Part shown: positions 1-6,684 of the stretch, one piece after another
Layout: every line of letters starts with the position of its first letter
Numbering within the stretch: position 1 is the stretch's first letter
Source: UBA2040 sp047637535
GTDB taxonomy: Bacteria; Bacteroidota; Bacteroidia; Flavobacteriales_D; Crocinitomicaceae
DNA length: 9,973 bases
Assembly: GCA_047637535.1 (NCBI GenBank)
Contig: JBLIKY010000078.1
Location: 1-9,973, forward strand
Reading direction: 5' to 3'
Notes under the pieces: model-generated
The model's database searches: none
The model's input: only the letters and a program-made list of their open reading frames with translations
Told to the model about the DNA's origin: nothing
Program-made: the position numbers and the translations under genes

Positions 1-29
1 CTTCATAATAAATCAAAACTTATTTTGAT

Positions 30-59
30 AAGAAAGGTCATCTTAGGATGACCTTTCTT
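30..59. terminator. Perfect 13-bp hairpin, probable intrinsic terminator
   Basis: Bases 30-42 pair perfectly with 47-59 around a TTAG loop. Each strand reads A/G-rich into the stem and ends in a CTTTCTT-type arm, so the U-rich part lies inside the stem, a pattern common for terminators in AT-rich Bacteroidota. No extra T run follows on either strand. It most likely ends a gene lying left of the window, or acts in both directions. No coding region is visible to its left. Confidence 0.6.
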
Positions 60-113
60 GTGCCCTGAGGTATATTACTCCTCTGTGGTCTGTTTTTGTT
101 TTTTATAGACAAT

Positions 114-142
114 CATTAGGGTATTATTGAATACGCCTAATG
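114..142. repeat. Second long hairpin with one bulged G
   Basis: Bases 114-120 (CATTAGG) pair with 136-142 (CCTAATG), and 121-125 (GTATT) pair with 130-134 (AATAC) around an ATTG loop. This makes 12 base pairs interrupted only by an unpaired G at 135. A-rich rather than T-rich sequence follows on both strands, so a classical intrinsic terminator is unlikely. It could be a structured leader, a dispersed intergenic repeat or a protein-binding dyad; function unknown. Confidence 0.5.
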
Positions 143-194
143 CAAAAATCAAACGATGCCAGTTTGTGATTTCTTCTTAGTAACCATTTAATTG

Positions 195-258
195 TGGTAT
201 ATTACCAAAAGGCAATGTCAAAATAGTGACATTTTAAAACACCAATCAACCTATTGGT
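195..258. promoter_or_regulatory. Cluster of three inverted repeats before the GNAT-racemase operon
   Basis: Three dyads sit side by side: TGGTA-TAT-TACCA (195-207), AATGTCA-N6-TGACATT (214-233) and ACCAAT-N6-ATTGGT (241-258). The last ends 19 bases before the ATG at 278. The middle one has the TGTCA-N6-TGACA geometry of a dimeric regulator site, with half-site spacing like Crp/FNR-family operators but a different half-site. No clean TAnnTTTG promoter was found in this leader. A regulatory role is inferred only from symmetry and position. Confidence 0.35.
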
Positions 259-277
259 TGTTAAAAGCAAAAAAAAC

Positions 278-718
278 ATGATTACAACGGACGTCTATGA
301 CGAACAAAACAAACCAACTGCAGCTGAAAAATCAGAAATTGTAAACTTTCTTTTTGACCATCTTCAAGAATTTGGTGACCCAAAAAAGGACATTCAAAAG
401 GCAATTGATTATTCAATAAAAGGCTTTACTTCCTTCGGTGGGTTTACAATGCTTTTAAAAGAGGACAGTGTAATTGTTGGGGCCACCGTAGTTAACCAAA
501 CTGGAATGGGAGGGTATATCCCCGAGAATATTCTTGTTTACATTGCGACTCATAAAGATTATCGAGGCAAAGGATTCGGTCGTACTTTAATGCAAAATGC
601 GATTAATCAGGCTGAAGGGGATGTTGCTTTGCATGTCGAAGCGAGCAATCCTGCTAAACATCTATACGAAAAACTAGGTTTTACGAATCCATATCTAGAA
701 ATGAGGTTAAAGAAATAG
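278..718 (+). CDS. GNAT-family N-acetyltransferase
   Basis: This is a 146-residue single-domain protein of the GCN5-related N-acetyltransferase fold, predicted to be cytosolic and to move an acetyl group from acetyl-CoA to an amine. The acetyl-CoA pyrophosphate-binding loop (Q/RxxGxG/A) is visible as YRGKGFG at residues 95-101, after the beta strand ILVYIAT. The C-terminal motif B region reads EASNPAKHLYEKLGF (121-135), typical of GNATs. The frame is open back to a TTG at 254, but I chose ATG 278 because an A-rich leader precedes it and the eight extra residues resemble no GNAT N-terminus. Only three bases separate its stop from the racemase start, so the two are almost certainly co-transcribed. 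The acceptor is unknown; the neighbour suggests an amino acid or amino-acid derivative, which is inference. The family assignment is firm. Confidence 0.88.
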   Translation: MITTDVYDEQNKPTAAEKSEIVNFLFDHLQEFGDPKKDIQKAIDYSIKGFTSFGGFTMLLKEDSVIVGATVVNQTGMGGYIPENILVYIATHKDYRGKGFGRTLMQNAINQAEGDVALHVEASNPAKHLYEKLGFTNPYLEMRLKK

Positions 719-721
719 ATT

Positions 722-1819
722 ATGGCTGAATTACTAATTCACACAAAGAAAATTCAAGACAATATAAAGTATTTAAGTGCCTATTTTAAATCCCACGATA
801 TAGCCTGGAGTTTAATCACTAAAGTGTTTTCCGGAGACGAAGAATTTCTTAAGCATGTGCTTACCGATGATATCATTCAGAAGATTGATTCAATCGGAGA
901 TTCAAGACTAACTAGTTTGAAGAACTTGAAGGCAGTTAATCCTAAGATGCAAACGATCTATATTAAGCCTCCTGCTGAAATTTATGCCGATGAGATTGTC
1001 AAGTACGCCAATATTTCTTTAAATAGTTCATACTCCACCATTGTTGCCTTAAATGAAGCTGCTAAGAAGGTAGATACCATTCATAAGATTATAATTATGG
1101 TCGAGTTGGGCGAACTTAGAGAAGGTGTCAGAAGAACAGAAGTCATGAACTTCTACGAAAGCATTTTTCAACTTCCTTATATAGATGTGATTGGCATTGG
1201 TTCAAACCTAGGCTGCATGTATGGGGTTGAACCTTCTTCTGATAAGCTCCTGCAATTGTCTCTTTATCAAGGATTGATCTCCTCCAAGTTTAATAAGAAA
1301 TTGAAATACGTTTCAGGAGGAACTTCTATTACTTTGCCGATGATAGAAAATGGCACCATCCCAAAGGATATCAACCATTTTCGCGTTGGAGAGGCTGTCT
1401 TTTTCGGTGTTAGCCCCTTAGACAATAAACAATTTAAGGAACTGTCTATAGATACTTTTGAGTTTTGTGCCAATATTATTGAACTGGAAGAAAAAAAGAT
1501 GGTCCCTGACGGTATCATCAGTGATGCGAATATTGGCCAGTTTGCCACTTACGACCAACACGATGAAAACCAAACTTCAATTAAAGCCATACTTGATTTT
1601 GGTCTTTTGGATGTCAATCAACACGACCTTACCTTTGTCGATGAAGGAGTTGAGTTTGTGGGCATAACCTCCGACATGCTTGTTGTGGATTTAGGCACTA
1701 ATACCACCAAAGACGGAAAAAAGAGATTCAGCATAGGGGATGAGATTTATTTTATTCCGAATTACATGGCGGTTGCTAGGTTGTTGAACTCAAAGTTTAT
1801 TGCTAAGAAGTATAAGTAG
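722..1819 (+). CDS. PLP-dependent racemase, ornithine/alanine racemase (Orr/YhfX-like) family
   Basis: This 365-residue protein resembles fold-type III PLP enzymes of the alanine-racemase N-terminal family, and specifically the ornithine racemase/YhfX-like branch rather than canonical Alr. The PLP lysine is expected at K34 in the segment LITKVFSGD, which parallels the VTKVFCG segment I recall from ornithine racemases. Other family-like segments are NISLNSSYSTIVALNEAA (97-114), HKIIIMVELGELREGV (121-136), IGIGSNLGC (157-165), the probable phosphate-binding SGGTS (198-202) and FRVGEAVFFG (220-229). Residues about 1-230 form the TIM barrel and the remainder a beta-rich C-terminal domain, and the length is usual for the group. 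There is no signal peptide, so it should act in the cytosol. It is the second gene of an operon with a GNAT. The substrate (Ala, Orn, Lys or another amino acid) cannot be read from sequence, and non-canonical YhfX-like proteins have poorly known activities. Confidence 0.85.
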   Translation: MAELLIHTKKIQDNIKYLSAYFKSHDIAWSLITKVFSGDEEFLKHVLTDDIIQKIDSIGDSRLTSLKNLKAVNPKMQTIYIKPPAEIYADEIVKYANISLNSSYSTIVALNEAAKKVDTIHKIIIMVELGELREGVRRTEVMNFYESIFQLPYIDVIGIGSNLGCMYGVEPSSDKLLQLSLYQGLISSKFNKKLKYVSGGTSITLPMIENGTIPKDINHFRVGEAVFFGVSPLDNKQFKELSIDTFEFCANIIELEEKKMVPDGIISDANIGQFATYDQHDENQTSIKAILDFGLLDVNQHDLTFVDEGVEFVGITSDMLVVDLGTNTTKDGKKRFSIGDEIYFIPNYMAVARLLNSKFIAKKYK

Positions 1820-1847
1820 GTTAATCTTCTATCAATTCTAGATTTCT

Positions 1848-1865
1848 TTTGAGTCATAACTCAAA
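1848..1865. terminator. Short hairpin between convergent genes, possible bidirectional terminator
   Basis: TTTGAGT (1848-1854) pairs with ACTCAAA (1859-1865) around CATA. It lies in the 52-base gap between the convergent racemase and GNAT genes, where a shared terminator would be expected. The stem is only 7 bp and AT-rich with no T tract, so it may be fortuitous. Confidence 0.3.
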
Positions 1866-1871
1866 CTCAAG

Positions 1872-2378
1872 TCAGTGCTCATACCAATTGACTTCCTCTC
1901 CATCGTGCAAGAAAGTACCTTCGAGTTTAAGTCCAATTTTTTGAAGAATTTTATTCGAACCAACATTATCAGGATGAGCAGAGGCGTTTATTTTTTTGAG
2001 TTTTAGTTCGTCTATGCCATACTCCAAACAAGCTTTAGCCGCTTCAAAACCATATCCTTTTCTCCAGAATTTCTGTTTCAATCGATATCCAATGTCGTGG
2101 TAAGGGTATTCTCTAACTTGGGTTTCGTACTTTAATCCACACCAGCCGACGAATTCGTTGCTTTCTTTCTCAATGACCGCCCATCGACCATAGCCGATTT
2201 CTTTGTATTGTTTTTGCACCCAATCTATGGTCTCCTTGGCCTGAGACATTTTTGAAATAGGATTTTTACCCAGAAATTCATGCACAGCTGGATCAGAATC
2301 TAGTTCGAACATCCCTTGAAGGTCTTTCTTTTCTAGATTTCTTAAAATTAATCTTTCTGTGATGAGGTGAATTTTCAT
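1872..2378 (-). CDS. RimJ/RimL-like GNAT acetyltransferase
   Basis: This 168-residue cytosolic protein has the TERLILRNLEKKDL opening (residues 7-20) typical of the Acetyltransf_3 (RimJ/RimL/SpeG-like) branch of GNATs. The acetyl-CoA loop follows as WRKGYG (105-110), and the C-terminal segment HPDNVGSNKILQKIGL (135-150) matches the family's usual H-x-x-N-x-x-S-x-x-x-L-x-K-x-G pattern. Length is normal and the protein looks complete. Characterised members acetylate the N-termini of ribosomal proteins, polyamines or antibiotics, but most chromosomal copies have unknown acceptors. It is last in a minus-strand operon, 16 bases after the CPBP protease stop, with an AT-rich leader and no SD site. 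It is from a different branch than the GNAT at 278-718, so the two are not a recent duplication. Confidence 0.88.
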   Translation of the reverse strand: MKIHLITERLILRNLEKKDLQGMFELDSDPAVHEFLGKNPISKMSQAKETIDWVQKQYKEIGYGRWAVIEKESNEFVGWCGLKYETQVREYPYHDIGYRLKQKFWRKGYGFEAAKACLEYGIDELKLKKINASAHPDNVGSNKILQKIGLKLEGTFLHDGEEVNWYEH

Positions 2379-2394
2379 GATTCTTATTATAAAT

Positions 2395-3120
2395 TTATAA
2401 CACCAATTCTTGGAGTATCACACAAGATGCGTTGTAAATAAAGTGCCCTATTATCCCATACCATAATGTATTGTATTTGGCTCTATAGATTGCGAAAACA
2501 ATTCCGATTGGCAATATCCACAAAATAGAAATTAGCGACAAATGCAATAAGAAAAACAAGATGGAGGAAATTAGAATCACCGATTTAAGTGGAGTGACTT
2601 TTCGGAGTAGATCAAATATCACTCCCCTAAAGGCAATTTCTTCAAATACAGCCGGGAATACCGCAATGGACAATATGGCGAAAAACCACGGAGCAGGGGA
2701 GTCCATGTATTGATAATAATAGGTAAGGCTATACGTGTCAAATAATTCTCTGTTCACATAGTCCGAAAAGTACAACACCGACAAGGCAAAAAGAGGTGCG
2801 ACAATGATAATTGGCAATAGGGCTTTGATTTTTACTCTTCTGAAAGAAAACAACTTTCTTTGGTTCTTAAAATCAAGTGCAAAAAACACCAAAATAAGAA
2901 TCGAAAATAGGCTATCCGTTATTAAGTCAAGGATATAGTCCCTTTTTGCTTCTACCCAGTTTAAAATTGCGATATAAAGCAGGAGCGAAACGAAAAAAAC
3001 AATCAAACGGGTGATGACAGAATGGTCTACTTTTTTCTTCGCTTCACTGATTTTTGCGCCACATTTCCCGCAAAACTTGGCGTTCTCTTTAAGAAGGGAA
3101 AGACACTTTGTACAATCCAT
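2395..3120 (-). CDS. Zinc-ribbon CPBP-family intramembrane metalloprotease
   Basis: This is a 241-residue polytopic membrane protein. An N-terminal zinc ribbon has cysteines C3, C6, C17 and C20 (CTKC and CGKC). Hydrophobic segments lie at about 35-53, 65-82, 98-118, 143-159, 179-197 and 199-213. The CPBP (Abi/CAAX-protease-like, Rce1-related) active-site motifs are present in order: EEIAFRG (160-166) with E160, E161 and R165, FFLLHL with H193, and HFIYN (226-230) with H226 and N230. All catalytic positions expected of the glutamate/histidine intramembrane protease family are intact, so it is probably active. Known family members act in prenyl-protein processing, bacteriocin self-immunity or signalling; the substrate here is unknown. 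The start lies one base beyond the stop of the upstream zinc-ribbon protein gene, so translation is probably coupled. The ribbon may bind a partner or the neighbouring protein, which is inference. Confidence 0.87.
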   Translation of the reverse strand: MDCTKCLSLLKENAKFCGKCGAKISEAKKKVDHSVITRLIVFFVSLLLYIAILNWVEAKRDYILDLITDSLFSILILVFFALDFKNQRKLFSFRRVKIKALLPIIIVAPLFALSVLYFSDYVNRELFDTYSLTYYYQYMDSPAPWFFAILSIAVFPAVFEEIAFRGVIFDLLRKVTPLKSVILISSILFFLLHLSLISILWILPIGIVFAIYRAKYNTLWYGIIGHFIYNASCVILQELVL

Positions 3121-3121
3121 T

Positions 3122-3712
3122 TTAAGCGTTTAAATCTATCCCTGATTTGGATTCTATCAATTCTTCTTCTATCGCTTTAGCGTCTTTAACTGCTCGGATA
3201 CCGTAAATAAAACCTGCAATGATTAATCCTTTCCATAACAAACCTTTGTACAAGGTGGATGGGTCGATGACTCCTGACATTGTAACGGTTGATATGTATA
3301 CAAAAAAGCCAATCAAGATGGCTTGAAATGGTTTCTTGTTAGCCCAAAAACCAAGGCTTAAATAGATCGAACCAATAATGAAAGTTGTGATCAATACATT
3401 GATGTCCACTCTGATTATTAGTCCAAGTGATAATCCAGCAGCAATGTTCAAACCTCCTAGCACAAACAAAATGATTTTAGCTTTGCGAATTGATTTCTTC
3501 TTATCGGCAAGATTTCCTTTTTTGATTTTTAGTTGAACATAGAATCCTTTTTGTTCATTTAAAGTCCCGCCTTGAGGAAAACGGCAGTTAGGACAATATT
3601 TTTCTTGTGTGTCTAATCCTGTAGTTTTGCAATAATGACAAATTGTAAAATCAAATTCTTTATTGGCTTGGTCATTGGTAGCTGCTGCCGAGGTTAATTC
3701 AGTAGAATGCAT
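3122..3712 (-). CDS. Zinc-ribbon four-helix membrane protein, function unknown
   Basis: I do not recognise a named family for this 196-residue protein. Residues 1-20 are polar. A zinc ribbon follows with C25-x2-C28 (CHYC) and C40-x2-C43 (CPNC), ending in the FPQGG turn common in zinc-ribbon proteins. A charged linker (residues 60-77, rich in K) leads to four hydrophobic helices at about 78-99, 103-124, 128-147 and 157-173. The tail is acidic and polar. By the positive-inside rule the lysine-rich linker keeps the ribbon in the cytosol. It is the first gene of a three-gene operon, and the next gene, a CPBP protease, also begins with a zinc ribbon one base downstream. This suggests the two proteins work together at the membrane. 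A good promoter -7 element lies 44 bases upstream. Confidence is high that it is a real gene; its role is unknown. Confidence 0.85.
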   Translation of the reverse strand: MHSTELTSAAATNDQANKEFDFTICHYCKTTGLDTQEKYCPNCRFPQGGTLNEQKGFYVQLKIKKGNLADKKKSIRKAKIILFVLGGLNIAAGLSLGLIIRVDINVLITTFIIGSIYLSLGFWANKKPFQAILIGFFVYISTVTMSGVIDPSTLYKGLLWKGLIIAGFIYGIRAVKDAKAIEEELIESKSGIDLNA

Positions 3713-3756
3713 ATAGTATGGGTATTAGGTTTTTCGTGTTTAAATTGAAGTGTTTC

Positions 3757-3764
3757 CAAAAATA
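3757..3764 (-). promoter_or_regulatory. Promoter -7 element for the zinc-ribbon/CPBP/GNAT operon
   Basis: On the minus strand these bases read TATTTTTG, an exact match to the Bacteroidota -7 consensus TAnnTTTG. A start point roughly 5-8 bases further on would leave a leader of about 35-40 nt before the ATG at 3712. No good TTG -33 element is at the right spacing, only a weak CTG about 20 bases upstream. It lies in the 79-base gap after alaS, so the operon probably has its own promoter as well as possible read-through from alaS. Confidence 0.5.
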
Positions 3765-3791
3765 ATTAAAATTTCAATTCAAAACAGACAC

Positions 3792-6410
3792 TTAATTCAA
3801 CCTATTCAACACTTCTTGGATTGCTACTTTTAAACCATCAGGGTTTTTACCTCCTGCTGTTGCGAAGAAATCTTGTCCACCACCTCCGCCTTGAATATGA
3901 GAAGAAACTTCTCTAATGATTTTTCCAGCATCTAATGATTTAGAGGATATTAGGTCAGAAGAAAACATGATGCTCAAGCTGCATTTGTCGTTGGATTTAC
4001 CTCCGATGACACCTGCAAATGAACTAAATTCTCCCTTAAATTGAAATAATATTTCTTTGATTGCATTGGCATCCAAATCAACGATGGCATCCAAATGATG
4101 AGTCTCCCCAACCTTCGTAATCTTGGATTTTAAAGTTTCTTTAATCGCATTTGCTTTTTCCTTGTTGAATTGATCTATTTCAGCTTGTAGTTGTTGGTTT
4201 TTGTCCAATAAATCACTCACTGCCTTTCCTAATTCTTTAGGGCTTTTAAGTAGTTGCTTTAATTCGGCTACTTGACTGTCCTTTTCCTTATAGTAAGCTT
4301 CTGCTGCAGTTCCTGTAATCGCCTCAATTCTACGAATTCCAGAAGCTACAGCGCCCTCGGAGGTGATTTTAATCAAACCGATTTGACTCGTGGATTTAGC
4401 GTGTATTCCACCGCAAAGTTCAACACTATCACCAAATTTAATCACCCTAACCGTATCGCCGTATTTCTCTCCGAAAAGTGCCATTGCACCTAACTTTTTC
4501 GCTTCTTCAATCGGAGTATTTCTCTTTTCTTCTAGGGCGATGTTGGATTTGATATTCGTTTCGATTTGTAAAACGATTTTCTCCATTTCTTCTTCCGTTA
4601 CTTTTGCAAAATGACTAAAGTCAAAACGCAGGTAATCGGGGTGGACAAGCGAACCTTTTTGCTCAACGTGAGTCCCCAATACCGTTCTTAAAGCATGGTG
4701 AAGCAGGTGAGTGGCACTGTGATTTAATGCTGTTTTATCTCTCTTCTCAACGTTAACAACGGCTTTAAAAGTAGCGTCAAGATTTACAGGTAGTTTTTCA
4801 AAAAGATGAACAATCAAATTGTTTTCTCTCTTCGTATCGAAGGAAAAACATTTGTTTCCAGCTTGGTCTTCAATATAACCAGTATCACCAACTTGACCAC
4901 CGCCTTCTGGATAGAAAGGCGTCAGGTTAAAAACCAATTGATAATACTTTTTCTTCTTCTGAGTTACGAGTCTATATTTTACGAGTTTAACCGTAGCTTG
5001 GGTGTAGTCATAGCCTACAAACTCTTCCTCGTTATCCTCGATCAACTCAACCCAATCCTCTGTGGACATGCTGGTCGCTGATCTCGAACGGTCTTTTTGT
5101 TGCTTTAATGCGGCATCAAACCCCTTTTCATCGATGCTTAAATTGCTTTCTCGTGCTATTAAAGAAGTTAAATCCAATGGGAAGCCATAAGTGTCGTATA
5201 ATTCAAATATTACAGAACCTTCAATCTCATTTTTCCCGGTAGATTTTACTTCTTCGATGATGCTATCTATTCTTTTTAAACCCTGCTCTAAAGTTCTAAA
5301 GAAACTCAACTCTTCTTCTTTTATTACATTGTAAATCAGTTGCTTTTGCTTGATCAATTCAGGGAAACTCGCCCCCATTTCCGTAGCCAAAACTTCGGAT
5401 AAACCACACATAAAAGGTTCTTTTAATCCTAATGTTTGGTAACCGTAACGTATTGCTCTTCTTAAAATTCTTCGAATCACATAACCTGCTCCCGTGTTGG
5501 CCGGTAATTGTCCGTCTGCTATCGAAAAAGCAATGGCTCTAACGTGGTCGGCTATCACCCTTAATGCAACGTCAGTTGGTTCATTAACCCCATACTCATG
5601 ACCAGAAACCTTAACAATATGCTGTATAAGCGTTTGAAATAAGTCCGTATCGTAATTGGATTGCTTTTTTTGCATCGCCATGGCTAGACGTTCAAGTCCC
5701 ATTCCAGTATCGACGTTTGTCTTTGGTAAGTTAACGAGCGAACCATCTGCCTTACGATTAAACTGCATAAAGACATTGTTCCAAATCTCAATTACTTGAG
5801 GGTGATCTTCGTTTACCAATTGTCTACCAGGAGTTTTCGCAATATCGCTATCGTCTCTGAGATCGACATGTATTTCGGTGCAAGGCCCGCAGGGCCCAGA
5901 TTCGCCCATTTCCCAGAAATTATCTTTCTTATTGGCTAAGATAATTCGGTCTTCATTTATATATTTTTTCCAGATGTCAATTGATTCTTGATCTACGGGT
6001 ACGCCATCTGCTTCGTCTCCTTCAAAAACGGTGACATACAAACGGTCAACAGGCAATTTATACACATCGACTAGCAATTCCCAAGCCCATTTGATAGCTT
6101 CTTCTTTAAAGTAATCTCCAAATGACCAGTTGCCGAGCATTTCGAACATAGTATGGTGGTAGGTGTCAACTCCAACTTCTTCTAAATCATTGTGTTTTCC
6201 TGATACTCGAAGGCATTTTTGTGAATTGGCAACACGAAGATGTTTAGGGACAGCATTCCCAAGAAAGAAATCTTTGAATTGGTTCATCCCGGCATTTATA
6301 AACATCAAAGTCGGGTCATTTTTAACAACCATAGGAGCTGATGACACAATCTCGTGACCTTTTGAAGCGAAAAATTGAAAAAATTGTTCTCTGATTTCCT
6401 GAACTTTCAT
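3792..6410 (-). CDS. alaS: Alanyl-tRNA synthetase
   Basis: This class II synthetase charges tRNA-Ala with alanine in the cytosol and hydrolyses mischarged Ser- and Gly-tRNA-Ala. Numbered from ATG 6410 it has 872 residues, close to the E. coli enzyme. The aminoacylation domain opens with MKVQEIREQFFQFFASKGH and carries the motif 3 segment TGMGLERLA (235-243). The editing domain has HSATH (H564, H568) and CGGIH (C666, H670), with the Cys and His falling at the same numbers as in E. coli. The fourth residue of that motif is Ile where Thr is usual. A coiled linker (about 705-760) leads to the C-Ala domain with the glycine run GGGGGQDFFATAGG (841-854). The frame is open to an ATG at 6461, but that 17-residue extension is unlike the family, and a promoter -7 element lies inside it, so 6410 is the better start. 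It looks fully functional. Confidence 0.97.
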   Translation of the reverse strand: MKVQEIREQFFQFFASKGHEIVSSAPMVVKNDPTLMFINAGMNQFKDFFLGNAVPKHLRVANSQKCLRVSGKHNDLEEVGVDTYHHTMFEMLGNWSFGDYFKEEAIKWAWELLVDVYKLPVDRLYVTVFEGDEADGVPVDQESIDIWKKYINEDRIILANKKDNFWEMGESGPCGPCTEIHVDLRDDSDIAKTPGRQLVNEDHPQVIEIWNNVFMQFNRKADGSLVNLPKTNVDTGMGLERLAMAMQKKQSNYDTDLFQTLIQHIVKVSGHEYGVNEPTDVALRVIADHVRAIAFSIADGQLPANTGAGYVIRRILRRAIRYGYQTLGLKEPFMCGLSEVLATEMGASFPELIKQKQLIYNVIKEEELSFFRTLEQGLKRIDSIIEEVKSTGKNEIEGSVIFELYDTYGFPLDLTSLIARESNLSIDEKGFDAALKQQKDRSRSATSMSTEDWVELIEDNEEEFVGYDYTQATVKLVKYRLVTQKKKKYYQLVFNLTPFYPEGGGQVGDTGYIEDQAGNKCFSFDTKRENNLIVHLFEKLPVNLDATFKAVVNVEKRDKTALNHSATHLLHHALRTVLGTHVEQKGSLVHPDYLRFDFSHFAKVTEEEMEKIVLQIETNIKSNIALEEKRNTPIEEAKKLGAMALFGEKYGDTVRVIKFGDSVELCGGIHAKSTSQIGLIKITSEGAVASGIRRIEAITGTAAEAYYKEKDSQVAELKQLLKSPKELGKAVSDLLDKNQQLQAEIDQFNKEKANAIKETLKSKITKVGETHHLDAIVDLDANAIKEILFQFKGEFSSFAGVIGGKSNDKCSLSIMFSSDLISSKSLDAGKIIREVSSHIQGGGGGQDFFATAGGKNPDGLKVAIQEVLNRLN

Positions 6411-6442
6411 ATACTTGAAGCTGATATAAATAATTTGTGCTG

Positions 6443-6450
6443 CAAATTTA
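6443..6450 (-). promoter_or_regulatory. Promoter -7 element for alaS
   Basis: The minus strand reads TAAATTTG here, an exact TAnnTTTG match, 32 bases before the alaS ATG at 6410. Transcription would begin about 25 bases before that ATG. It lies downstream of the alternative ATG at 6461, which would then be outside the transcript. No clear TTG -33 element is visible. Confidence 0.5.
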
Positions 6451-6529
6451 GTTGAATTCATTAATTCATTGGAATACTTCGCGATAAATCTGAAAAGGGA
6501 CTATAAGATTTTTCATAAAATTATTTTCT

Positions 6530-6537
6530 TAAATTTG
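6530..6537 (+). promoter_or_regulatory. Promoter -7 element for the small ORF/glycosyltransferase operon
   Basis: TAAATTTG on the + strand matches the Bacteroidota -7 consensus exactly, 24 bases before the ATG of the 40-residue ORF. It is the same octamer as the divergent alaS element, and the two face away from each other across about 80 AT-rich bases. No convincing -33 TTG is seen at the expected distance. Confidence 0.45.
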
Positions 6538-6561
6538 ATTTTAAGACAACTATTTTTTTAA

Positions 6562-6684
6562 ATGGGGGACAAATATTACACCCAAACAATTGTTAAACCT
6601 GAGTCTCACGCTCTTGTTGCAAAGAAGTTTGCTTCGCTCATATTCCGAGAAAGTTGTCCATACCAAAAAAAGAAGACTAAATGA
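6562..6684 (+). CDS. Hypothetical 40-residue protein, coupled to the glycosyltransferase gene
   Basis: A short ORF begins at ATG 6562, directly after an in-frame TAA, and ends in the TGA of an ATGA overlap with the glycosyltransferase start at 6681. The peptide starts MGDKYYTQTIVKPESHALVA and ends in a basic tail, PYQKKKTK. It is soluble in character, with one Cys and a mixed-charge middle that could form a helix (about residues 15-30), and no signal peptide or membrane segment. A consensus -7 element lies 24 bases upstream. Its base composition is less AT-rich than the flanking spacer, which fits coding. I do not recognise the sequence. Alternatives are a regulatory leader ORF controlling glycosyltransferase translation, or a chance ORF in the operon leader. 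Confidence 0.5.
   Translation: MGDKYYTQTIVKPESHALVAKKFASLIFRESCPYQKKKTK

Noticed and set aside
114..142. Integron attC site, because the hairpin has a bulged G and TTAGG/CCTAA arms near an acetyltransferase gene
   Set aside because: The core GTTRRRY/RYYYAAC boxes and the two-box arm structure are missing, there is no second such site between genes, and gene orientations and sizes do not look like cassettes.
254..277. TTG start giving an eight-residue longer GNAT
   Set aside because: The extra residues lie over an inverted repeat and resemble no GNAT N-terminus; ATG 278 follows an A-rich leader typical of the phylum.
1267..1667. ORFs of 93 codons (minus) and 69 codons (plus) within the racemase gene
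   Set aside because: The racemase frame is continuous and conserved throughout; these are out-of-frame shadows.
4272..5081. Several + strand ORFs of 73-91 codons opposite alaS
   Set aside because: They are antisense shadows of a well-conserved coding sequence, with no promoter, no family resemblance and low-complexity composition.
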